From contig NZ_CP021355.1 in NCBI RefSeq assembly GCF_003130705.1, positions 682,001 through 746,000 of the forward strand: a stretch of 64,000 nt of DNA, given 5' to 3'. The stretch comes from Rhodococcus oxybenzonivorans (GTDB lineage: Bacteria > Actinomycetota > Actinomycetes > Mycobacteriales > Mycobacteriaceae). The stretch's first letter is position 1; the number at the start of each line of letters is the position of its first letter. Shown here one piece after another: positions 45,975-53,740 of this stretch. Below the pieces are notes generated by a model. That model was not told the DNA's origin. It made no database searches and worked only from the letters and a program-made list of their open reading frames with translations. The translations under genes were made by a program, and so were the position numbers.

Positions 45975-46121
45975 CGTTTCGTCGACACCAAATCGGCACA
46001 GTTCGACGGATACGGCCGGACACTCGAACCGAACCTCGACACCATGCTGTTAAATCCCGCGGATTCGCTTTCGGTGGCAGGCTGCGCGTGTCCATGACAC
46101 CAGATGGGCAGACTGGAACAC

Positions 46122-46593
46122 ATGACCGAGTTGCTACTCGACAACTCGCAAGGATCCAGAGCCTACAACGTCCTCGCCGAGCTGGACGCGACGTTCGGTG
46201 AAGAGAACGCCGACGCACCGCTCGGCCCGATCGCCGAGTACAGCGGCGCGGCCTCACGCTCGGAACTCGGCGGCGCCGAGATCGTGCTCGCCATCCCCGG
46301 CGAATCGGGGGGCCAGGCCACCTCCACCGCGTTGGCGGTGCTGGGTCCTTACCCGTGGCCGTTGCGGTCGCTGCGGGTGCTGTCCACTGCGGATTTCGAC
46401 TGCCTCACCGACGCGATGGAGCTGCCGCCGCTGGTGTCGGTGGAGGAGGCCGGCCGCCGATGGTCTCGGGATGAACCGTCAGAGCGTGCTGAAGGCGATC
46501 GAGGGCAAGGTGCTGCCCGCGACGCGTGTGGGCGGCACCTGGGTGCTGCGGCAGTCCGTGGGTGACTGTGCCCGCGCCCGCCGCGGCGCATAG
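46122..46593 (+). pseudogene. HTH (excisionase-like) protein, frameshifted
   Basis: From ATG 46122 the frame reads MTELLLDNSQGSRAYNVLAE through LPPLVSVEEAG. A different frame then continues DGLGMNRQSVLKAIEGKVLP and ATRVGGTWVLRQSV to 46593. Together they form an N-terminal prevent-host-death-like region and a C-terminal MerR/excisionase-type HTH (VSVEEAAxxLGMNRQSVLKAI). The break is one extra base near 46455. Confidence 0.6.
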
Positions 46594-46675
46594 CCGGCAG
46601 CGTTATTGCGCGGAGCAGGAATTGCGGAAGATCAAGCGGAGTCACCGACCGTCCACGTCCAGGTGGAACGCTCAC

Positions 46676-47200
46676 ATGTATCCCCGCACCGATAGGAGTT
46701 CCTTGTTCAGTTTCCTTCGCCGCCATTCCGCGGCGCCCGCCAGCGATTGGATGGCGACGCGAGGGAACGTCGGAGAACGCGTGGATGCGGGGTCGCCGGA
46801 GAACTATGCCCGTCTGAAGCAGTTCGCGTGCGACTTCGTGGTCAGTGGCTCCTACGTCGAGCCAGATGGCGACGAGCACGAGCTCTGGCGTGCCGGCAAG
46901 CTCGTTCCCTGGTACATCAGTCACCTCCTCGATAACGGACGGCACTTCGGGTCCGGGGTCGACATCGCCTGCCACGCAGAGGAACCGGCCGTGGATCTGT
47001 GGGAGGCGGGCCGACTGTGCCCGAGCTGGGATCAGACCGTGGCGTTAGCTCGACTCCTCGATGTACGGGTTCGCGACCTTACTCATCCCGACGCGCGACC
47101 TCACCACCATGAGGATCGCCCTCGCTACCGGGTCCGGGACAACGCCATTCTGTCGTTCGAGCCTTCGGTGCTCCAGGCCGCCGCATCGTCCACCACATGA
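46676..47200 (+). CDS. unknown protein with possible C-terminal HTH
   Basis: The protein has 174 residues from ATG 46676 (AGGTGG upstream); ATG 46751 is another option. Residues 40-100 are mixed (ENYARLKQFACDFVVSGSYV, LVPWYISHLLDNGRHFG). A segment near 120-145 (LCPSWDQTVALARLLDVRVR) has the form of a Xre-like HTH with a Pro-Ser-Trp turn. A small regulator is possible. Confidence 0.45.
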   Translation: MYPRTDRSSLFSFLRRHSAAPASDWMATRGNVGERVDAGSPENYARLKQFACDFVVSGSYVEPDGDEHELWRAGKLVPWYISHLLDNGRHFGSGVDIACHAEEPAVDLWEAGRLCPSWDQTVALARLLDVRVRDLTHPDARPHHHEDRPRYRVRDNAILSFEPSVLQAAASSTT

Positions 47201-47317
47201 TTCTCATGCTGGTATGTCCGGACGGCACGAGCCCAGGGCCTCGGATCTCGGACTGGGTGCCGACCAGGGGAGATGAAAATGACTGAGAGCCTGACTTGCA
47301 CAGTTTTAGTACCCCGA

Positions 47318-47880
47318 TCAAGGGGCGGGTAGTTCAAGCGCGGTGAGGATAGCGGCGGCATCTGGTGTGCTCAGGTCCGCTGCTGTGTGGGGTCGGCCTG
47401 CGATCGTCAGAGTGATCTCCTGGAGCGGCCGCAGGACTTTCACGATGCGCCTGATCGAGACCCCGGTCTCGGTCTGCAGGTAGCGGGCGATCGCGAGGGC
47501 GGTGAACACGATGGTCAGGTGCGCTTCGATCGCGTCTCGGGTGTGGTGGAACATCGGTCTGGCTCGAAGGTCGGTCTTCGACATGCGGAACGACTGCTCG
47601 ACGTGCCAGAGGTCGTGGTACTTGTCGATGACCTCGCCCGGGGTCATCAGCGCATTGGGGATGTTGGTGACGTAACCCTTCAATCCGACCAGCGATCGGG
47701 CGCGCTCGAGGGCTGAGGTGTCGAGGCTGCCGCCCTCAGTGGTGGTCTTGACGAACCTGGTCGCCTTCGGTGGCTTGTCGCCGTCGACGATGCCGCGGGC
47801 GCGAGCTTCCTGAGCATTGAGGGTCATATTGTCACGGACCGCGCGTCGCTTCGAGTACTGCCAGACTGCCCGCCAGGACT
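47318..47880 (-). pseudogene. IS1634-type (IS4-like) transposase C-terminal fragment
   Basis: DNMTLNAQEARARGIVDGDK, RFVKTTTEGGSLDTSAL, GLKGYVTNIPNALMTPGEVI and LWHVEQSFRMSKTDLRARPM are the C-terminal half of IS1634-type transposases, including the conserved glutamate (VEQSFRMSKTDLRARP). The frame runs to a normal end (AAAILTALELPAP) but the N-terminal half is gone. It is joined near 47875 to an unrelated nuclease-like gene. Confidence 0.8.
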
Positions 47881-48326
47881 TTGGATGGCGGGGGTCCGTG
47901 GCCGATCTGGACGATGCCGATTTCGACTCCGAAGAAGCCGAGGTCGCTGTTGGTGCGTTCGTTGAGCCAGTCGAGGGCGCTGCGGAACTCTTCGCGGAAG
48001 TTGGGAGCGACCCAGATGACGGTGGAAGCGTCGAGGCCCGAGGCGTAGACCAAGCATTGTCCGAGGTGTCCGTGATCGGTGCGTTCGAGTTGGTTCTCGA
48101 TGACGACGGAGCGGTCGTTGCCGTCCTTGGCGTGGATGTCGAGGCGGAAGTCACCGATCCGCACTTCGGTGGCGACGACGGTCAGAGTCATTTCGAGGGC
48201 GTCGGCGAGGACGTCGATGTTCTCGGCGAGCCACGGTGTGAAGTCCCCGGATTCGGAGGTCCACACCGATCTGGCGTCCGCGATTCGGCGCAGCCTACCC
48301 AGGTTCTTGCTGTCGAGTTCGTCCAT
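47875..48326 (-). pseudogene. DUF4268-type nuclease-like protein, N-terminal part only
   Basis: From ATG 48326 the frame reads LRRIADARSVWTSESGDFTP, ALEMTLTVVATEVRIGDFRL, DIHAKDGNDRSVVIENQLER and DHGHLGQCLVYASGLDAST. This is the PD-(D/E)XK-like N-terminal module (D...ENQ) of proteins that end in DUF4268. After IGIVQIGHG the sequence passes into the IS1634 fragment, so the C-terminal domain has been lost. Confidence 0.7.
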
Positions 48327-48606
48327 GTCGACTCGCCCCACTTCCGAGCACGGTACTCAGCTGTGGGCTCAGCGTACGGCCGACCGACCGGTGCGGTGCC
48401 GAGTTCATGACCGGAATTGGCCTGTGTGTGGTGCAGATATAACGCAGCCACGCAGAGGGACCGCGGCGTCCGCGGTCACCAACGCCCGTTTCCGCGGCAT
48501 CGGTGCCCTGGGGTGCGGTGTGGATGCTGAGCGGCGTAGAACGGCCACCGCGCCCGCGCCGCCGCGGTGGACGAGGGTTCCGGCGCGTGTCTTCCCGCGG
48601 AGCGGG

Positions 48607-48972
48607 TCATGTTCCCCGGGCGTTCGATGAGGGTGGGGCGTGTGGGTTCGGCGGGCCGCCGGAGGCGACGGTGAGTGTCCAGTCGCGGCGTTCGGTGACG
48701 GCGCGGTGTAGGTGCTGTGCCCAGCGGCGGCATTCGTCGCCACTGCGATCGTGGGTGATCGTGATTCGTCTGGTCCACCTTTCGGGTATCCCGCGGTCGT
48801 TGATCGCCAGCCCGATGACAACCCGAAGATCGGGATCGGGCGTTCCGGTGACCACGATGCGGCCGGGTTCGCCGCCCATCTCCATCCGGGCCCCGAGTAC
48901 CGCGGCGATTACTTCGGCCACCTCGAGCACGGACTTCCCCCCGAGCACGTCGATGTAGTCGACTTCGGTCAT
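48607..48972 (-). CDS. unknown 121-residue protein
   Basis: GGAGGAC lies upstream of ATG 48972, a strong ribosome site. The protein is mixed alpha/beta (DVLGGKSVLEVAEVIAAVLG, PGRIVVTGTPDPDLRVVIGL, WTRRITITHDRSGDECRRWA) with a Pro-rich tail. No family is recognised. The bases 48327-48606 on its 3' side and 48973-49219 on its 5' side hold no gene that I can support. Confidence 0.6.
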   Translation of the reverse strand: MTEVDYIDVLGGKSVLEVAEVIAAVLGARMEMGGEPGRIVVTGTPDPDLRVVIGLAINDRGIPERWTRRITITHDRSGDECRRWAQHLHRAVTERRDWTLTVASGGPPNPHAPPSSNARGT

Positions 48973-49219
48973 CTCGGTCCTCCATTCCGTGCCGGCCGCA
49001 TATCGCCGGCACCTGGAACCGAATCACATCACGCACGTCGGTCGACGGCCCGGGTGGCACCGACGGCTCGGGTGGCACCGGCGGCCCGGGCATCAGCGGC
49101 TGGAACGGGTCGGGCGCTTCGGGCTGCGGCCACACCCCGGGTCGGGTGCACGCCTGTGCCGTTACCGCGTGCGACCGAGCGCACGGTGCGTTGCGTGAAC
49201 GGGAGGTGCGGTCGTATCG

Positions 49220-49248
49220 GTCTTTATAAAGGGACTTCTTATAGAGAC
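49220..49248. promoter_or_regulatory. AT-rich dyad upstream of the AAA-ATPase relic
   Basis: GTCTTTATAAAG and CTTCTTATAGAGAC form a nearly perfect dyad (arms GTCTxTATAA) about 17-45 bases before the gene start at 49265. The AT-richness in a GC-rich setting fits a promoter with an overlapping operator. Confidence 0.45.
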
Positions 49249-49264
49249 TGATAATGTCTGATGA

Positions 49265-50261
49265 ATGGATCCAGTCCTGAACCCGTTCAAGCCCGGAGCC
49301 GGTCTGCGCCCGCCCATTCTCGCTGGTCGCGACACTCTGTTCGGGGAAACTCGCCACCACGCTCGCCACCAGCCTGCGGGGCGCGACGCGACGATTCGAC
49401 CCGCGCAAGCTCACCCAACTGTTGGGTGTGTTCACCTCGTTCACGGTGTCGCTGAACGTGGGTGTGGTCACCCTCGGCGTCGATATCGACCCGGCTGCCG
49501 GGTTCGCCGATACCGGCCGGTTGTCCACCGACCTGACCGACCTGTTCGTCGTTCTCGGTGAGACCGTGCGTGAGCTGGGTGTCGGTGCGCTGATCCTGAT
49601 CGACGAGCTGCAGGAGGCCACGGCCGAGGAGATGGCGGCGGTCAGCACCGCCCTCCATCAGATCAGTCAGACCTCGCCGGTGTTGCCGTTGTTCCTGGTC
49701 GGCGCGGGCCTGCCGTCGCTGCCGTCGCAGTTGGCCACGGCCAACAGTTACGCCGAGCGGCTGTACCAGTTCCGGGCCTTGTCGACCCTGAGCGAGCCGG
49801 ACTCGCGGGCGGCGCTCGTCCAACCGGTCATCGAGCGGGACGCCGAATGGGACGAGGCGGCACTGCGGCTGGCGCTGGACGCAGCCAACGGCTACCCCTA
49901 TTTCCTGCAGGAGGTGGGGAAAGCGGTGTGGAACAACGCCTTGGGTTCGGTTTTCACCGTGGAGGACGCGCGGGTCGGCACCGATGTCGCGCGGCAGGAA
50001 GTCGATGCCGGTCTCTACCAGTCGCGGTGGGACCGTGCGACACCGGCGCAGAAGGACCTGCTGCGGGCCCTGGCGGAGGAAGGCGAGGGCGAGGGTGTCG
50101 TCGTCCGGGACCTGGCCAGGGCCATGGGCAAGCCCAGCGCGTCGGCGCTGTCCGTGCCGCGCGACGAACTGATCAAGAAGGGCCTGGTCTACGCCCCCGA
50201 ACGCGGCGTCCTCGCGTTCACTGTTCCCGGCTTCCACCAATTCATCGGCGACCAAGACTGA
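49265..50261 (+). pseudogene. AAA-type ATPase lacking its Walker A region
   Basis: From ATG 49265 the frame begins MDPVLNPFKPGAGLRPPILA then GRDTLF, the usual start of an ORC1/AAA_16-like ATPase. At about 49343 the frame changes and sense resumes LATTLATSLRGATRRFDPRK and QLLGVFTSFTVSLNVG. Walker B ALILIDELQEATAEEM, sensor PLFLVGAG and a C-terminal winged helix (LIKKGLVYAPERGVLAFTVP) are intact. The segment that should carry Walker A (about 50-70 residues) is absent, so this is an internal deletion. A related C-terminal fragment lies at 57.8-58.1 kb. Confidence 0.75.
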
Positions 50262-50499
50262 GCTGATTGCTCGATGCGGCCGCGGCGCCCCGCAGCCACC
50301 CCCCGAGCGAGTGCGGGCCGGCAGACCACCCGTCGATGCCGGAACCGGTGAACGCGACGGGCGCCGATGCTTTCGTCACGCGGAACGAGTCCCCGCAGCG
50401 TGTAGCCCGCTGGTTCGCGCGGGTTGTGGTGCGGTCCTTCATCTCCGGGGTGGCCTCGTCATCCGGCGACTACGCTCGACGTGGAGCTGGGATCGGACG

Positions 50500-50841
50500 G
50501 TGGCCCGTACAGCCGGTTTCGTCAAGCAGGTGGTCTCCTCGACGCTCTACCACCCGGACGGAACGATCGAAACCACACGTGATCCCGCGGTGTGGACGCT
50601 CGCGCACCGCGGCTACAGCGGCTGCGGTCGCCTCGACGTCTGGGTCTACCGGACACAGGCCGCCGCGCTGCAGGCGGGTGCCACCCTGGCGATGGACTGC
50701 GGTATGGACGAGGATCCTCGCGCTACCGAACTGTTCGAGGCCCGCCGCTAGACGGCGGTGATGGAGCGGTACGAGGAACTGAGCCCGGAGGGGCACCTCT
50801 TGCGGGTCCAGGCCGCGTTCCTGCAATTAGACGACGCCTGA
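50500..50841 (+). pseudogene. unknown protein interrupted by an in-frame TAG
   Basis: From GTG 50500 the frame reads FVKQVVSSTLYHPDGTIETT, WTLAHRGYSGCGRLDVWVYR, QAAALQAGATLAMDCGMDED and ELFEARR, then TAG at 50749-50751. The same frame then continues TAVMERYEELSPEGHLLRVQ and AAFLQLDDA to a TGA at 50839-50841. The two parts look like one protein of about 113 residues in which a tyrosine codon may have become TAG. Alternatively the second part is a separate peptide from ATG 50761. Confidence 0.5.
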
Positions 50842-51062
50842 GGGGGCATCCAAGGCTTCGGAAACCCGGGCTTCATGGATGATGTGGCCGCCGGTTTCGG
50901 CGCTGTCCCTCTCGCTGGAGGGCTTTGTCGACGCCGTGAACAAGCGTACTTCGGATCTCTTTCCGTCCGGATGAGGTCCTCGACACGAGGCTGCAGGGCG
51001 TTCCCCCGCGTGTGGACATCATGAACACTGGGAAGGTCGAATGGACACAGAGGGGGATCACC

Positions 51063-51659
51063 ATGGCACGGCAGAGGCATCCTCACAAGTACACACGGCG
51101 CGGTCCCGGCGACGACCGAGTCGTCCTCCTCGACGTCGACGGGGTGGTCGCCGACATGTCCATGTTCGAGCACGAACTCGCGCGCCCGGCGGCGGCGCGG
51201 TGGCCGGCGTCCTTCTCCCACCTCGCGGACGCGGAGGTCAACGCCTCGGGTTTCGACCTCGCCTGGGCGATCGAGGGACTCGGCTTCACCCTCGTCTATT
51301 CGACGACCCGGCCCGACCACACCCATGCGGGCACCCGTGCGTGGCTCACCGACCACGACCTTCCTGCCGGTCGGGCGCTGCTGTGCAGACCGCAAACCAT
51401 GGCGTGGTCGTCGACCGCGGCGGAGGTCAAACGCTCCCACTGCCGGCTCGTGCGACGGCAGCATCCGCAATGGCTGCGCGGGTTCGTCGACGACGAAGCA
51501 CCCATCGTCGACCACTTTGCCGGCGAAGGCCTTCCCGCCCTGCTCGCCGCCGATCTCGCCGGTCTCGGTTCCCGGGCACTCGGGCAGGTCTTCGACGGCA
51601 CCGAACAGGCCCCCACCGCCGCGCAGCATCACACCTCGATCACATCGAACTCGGCGTAG
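51063..51659 (+). CDS. HAD-superfamily phosphatase-like protein
   Basis: The protein has 198 residues from ATG 51063 with AGAGGGGGATC upstream. Motif I is VVLLDVDGVVADMSMF (nucleophile Asp and Asp+2), motif II is LVYSTTRPDH, and the DDEAP near residue 148 (RGFVDDEAPIVDHFA) fits the metal-binding motif IV. The size and the HEL-type cap resemble phage and plasmid polynucleotide-kinase-associated or nucleotidase-type HAD proteins. Substrate unknown. Confidence 0.7.
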   Translation: MARQRHPHKYTRRGPGDDRVVLLDVDGVVADMSMFEHELARPAAARWPASFSHLADAEVNASGFDLAWAIEGLGFTLVYSTTRPDHTHAGTRAWLTDHDLPAGRALLCRPQTMAWSSTAAEVKRSHCRLVRRQHPQWLRGFVDDEAPIVDHFAGEGLPALLAADLAGLGSRALGQVFDGTEQAPTAAQHHTSITSNSA

Positions 51660-51984
51660 AGCCACGACCGTTACGTGTGTCGAACACAGCCCGGGTGAAA
51701 TCCGCCCCGTCTCCGGCCGTCCGGGCGGCCGAGTATGCCGGCAACGTGGCGAGGGGTCGGCGCCGTGCCGACGACATCGTCGACGAGCCGCCCGGATCGT
51801 CTGCCATCAGGGTGACGCCGTCACTCGCGTGACCGGTGACGGCATCAGGTAGTTCGGCTGTGCCCCACCGGACCGGCTGTGCCCGGTCCGCCGGGGCGAG
51901 TCAGGTCCATGAGCGTTGCCGGGAACGCGCAATCAGCCTCTTCCCCAGTTCGTGGCGCGGGGTAATCGGTCGGGAGGTGGCGAG

Positions 51985-52363
51985 ATGGATCGCGAGACGA
52001 CACTCGACTTCGATCTGGACTTCGATCCACGTGGCGTGGACCGTTCGCCCCAACACGGCGGGTATGCCCGTCCCCTGGGGTGTGGGGATCGAGTTGCCGA
52101 CGTCCTCGGTGACCCAGCTCGATGCGGCCTTCGCTGCCCGGTTGGAGAAGATGCGCGATTCACCGGTCAACCAGGATCGCTACGTCGTCCTGCGGAGCGT
52201 GCACGGCCGGGTGGAGGCCGACCTCGTCGAGTGGTTCGACCGACGCGAGCAGGCGATGCAGGCCGCACACCGCCGGCACCAGGCATTCATGCCGCGGTGC
52301 GATCCCGGTGGGCTGGGGGTGGGCGAGGAGATCGAGATCCCATCCGGGAGCGCGGCGTCGTGA
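51985..52363 (+). pseudogene. small phage/plasmid-type protein, frameshifted
   Basis: GGGAGGTGG lies just before ATG 51985 (MDRETTLDFDLDFDPRGVDR). After SPQHGG (about 52060) the sense moves to another frame: MPVPWGVGIELPTSSVTQLD, FAARLEKMRDSPVNQDRYVV and EWFDRREQAMQAAHRRHQAF, ending at 52363. Its stop overlaps the next start as GTGA. If instead ATG 52067 is the true start the second part stands alone, but it lacks a ribosome site. Confidence 0.5.
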
Positions 52364-53025
52364 TCATCATCGACGCGGAGGATGTCGGCACGAGGCAGGA
52401 TGAGGCAATGAGCGACGGAGTTCTCTATGACAACTGTTGCGGCGAGCCCATCGCCTGGGCACGGGTCGGCGAATCTGTCATCGGGGAGGAGTGGACCGGG
52501 CACGGCCACGTAGCGATTACCCGGCGGCTGAGCCCGGCGGAAGCGGTACGCAAATACGGCCCGGTCACAGAGGTGGTGGTCGGCCGGGGCGGCGGCTTCA
52601 AGTCGGTCACCTACGGTGCCACCAGGTTCTTCTCCCGATTCGTGGACCCACGGGGGACCGGGTTGTACGACGACGGGGTGGTCGTAGTCGACGACCCCGC
52701 CCGGGACGGCTACCAGTGCCCGGTCTGCGGGGCTGCGCCCGGTGCGCAATGCGTGAACACGAAGGGGAAGCCCTGTGCGACACACGGGAAACGATCGGAG
52801 GGGCGCAGCCGCCGGGAGATCGAGCGAGCACAGGAAGCGGACCGGATCGCCCGTGAAGAAGCAGAAGCCGCGCAGCAGTGGAAACGCGATATGGCTACCC
52901 CACCCGTCGTCGGCGACGTCATCGAGATCAAGCGGTGGAAGTGGGTCGGGGCCCCGGCGCGGGAGTTGGTTCCCGATGTCCCCGATCACGCGACTGTTCA
53001 GCGAACCTATGCCAACACACGGTGA
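52360..53025 (+). CDS. zinc-finger protein of plasmid/phage type
   Basis: The protein has 221 residues from GTG 52360 (overlapping the previous stop) or 205 from ATG 52408. The marked feature is a treble-clef-like knuckle YQCPVCGAAPGAQCVNTKGK then PCATHGKR, common in actinobacterial phage and plasmid proteins. It is followed by a charged helix (RREIERAQEADRIAREEAE). The N-terminal 110 residues are mixed and unknown. The knuckle suggests nucleic-acid or protein contact. Confidence 0.6.
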   Translation: MIIIDAEDVGTRQDEAMSDGVLYDNCCGEPIAWARVGESVIGEEWTGHGHVAITRRLSPAEAVRKYGPVTEVVVGRGGGFKSVTYGATRFFSRFVDPRGTGLYDDGVVVVDDPARDGYQCPVCGAAPGAQCVNTKGKPCATHGKRSEGRSRREIERAQEADRIAREEAEAAQQWKRDMATPPVVGDVIEIKRWKWVGAPARELVPDVPDHATVQRTYANTR

Positions 53026-53051
53026 GTGGTACCGCTGAGAGCAGCGAGCAT

Positions 53052-53210
53052 ATGTTCCTGGCGAATAACGAGTTCACCGATGATTGGCACGAAATCTGTG
53101 GCCAGCCGACATCGATGCGTTTGCCCTGCAAGAACGGCGGCACCGGAGTGCAATGCCGGGTCCGGCACAAGGCGGAAGAACACCTACGCGAGGACACGCC
53201 GTGGGAGTGA
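53052..53210 (+). CDS. possible 52-residue protein
   Basis: ATG 53052 opens a 52-residue peptide (MFLANNEFTDDWHEICGQPT, PCKNGGTGVQCRVRHKAEEH) with three cysteines, 26 bases after the zinc-finger gene. The ribosome site is weak. It may be part of the same operon. Confidence 0.35.
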   Translation: MFLANNEFTDDWHEICGQPTSMRLPCKNGGTGVQCRVRHKAEEHLREDTPWE

Positions 53211-53296
53211 CGCATCGTTCGACGACGAGCGCGGTCGGGCGATAGGCAACGCGAAATCCGACCGAAGCCCGGGGTGTCGGGTCAGCATGCACGCCT

Positions 53297-53318
53297 ACGT
53301 GCAAACTCACGTGCAAAC
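53297..53318. repeat. tandem ACGTGCAAAC repeats upstream of the replication-like operon
   Basis: ACGTGCAAAC occurs at 53297-53306 and 53309-53318, 12 bases apart start to start. Weaker GTGCGT/GCGCG copies follow to 53345. Just over one helical turn of spacing suits binding of a dimer pair, for example the ribbon-helix-helix protein encoded next. Confidence 0.5.
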
Positions 53319-53421
53319 CTGCGCGTAATATCGCGTGCGTTCTTGCGCGCATCGACTAGTATGAACTGCGGCGGGCCGGGAACACGCACGGCGGCCAAGG
53401 GGAGCGGATGAAGGAGTGGAC

Positions 53422-53739
53422 ATGGCGCAGGTCGGAAGACGTGGAGGCCACTCTTCGCGGCCGATCGAGGGAGGTCGAACTGCTGCCTCCGTGTCGGGAA
53501 GAGATCCCGACACTGAGCCATCCACTGCGGGTTTGACGTCAAAGCTCGAATCCCGCAAGGGTCCGGTAAAGGTGCAGCTGAACACGTGGGTGTTGGCCTC
53601 GACGGAGGCCCGGTTGAAGTGGCTTGCGGCGAACCGAAGGTTCACGGTCACCAGCGTCGTGGACGTGGCCCTGCAGGAGTTGCTCGACCGCTACGACGTA
53701 CCACCGGCAGATCCCGATGGCCAGATCCGGGAGCAGTAA
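53422..53739 (+). CDS. ribbon-helix-helix DNA-binding protein
   Basis: The protein has 105 residues. AAGGAG lies 5 bases before ATG 53422. After a disordered basic first half, residues 50-98 have RHH form: a strand (PVKVQLNTWVLAS), a helix (EARLKWLAANRR) and a second helix (VTSVVDVALQELLDRY). Such proteins repress partition, toxin or replication operons or act as small centromere-binding proteins. Its stop is immediately followed by the GTG of the 610-residue gene. The tandem repeats upstream are its likely operator. Confidence 0.7.
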   Translation: MAQVGRRGGHSSRPIEGGRTAASVSGRDPDTEPSTAGLTSKLESRKGPVKVQLNTWVLASTEARLKWLAANRRFTVTSVVDVALQELLDRYDVPPADPDGQIREQ

Positions 53740-53740
53740 G

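Noticed and set aside
53297..53345. CRISPR-like short repeats
   Set aside because: Only two exact 10-base copies, 12 bases apart, with no spacers; better read as an operator.
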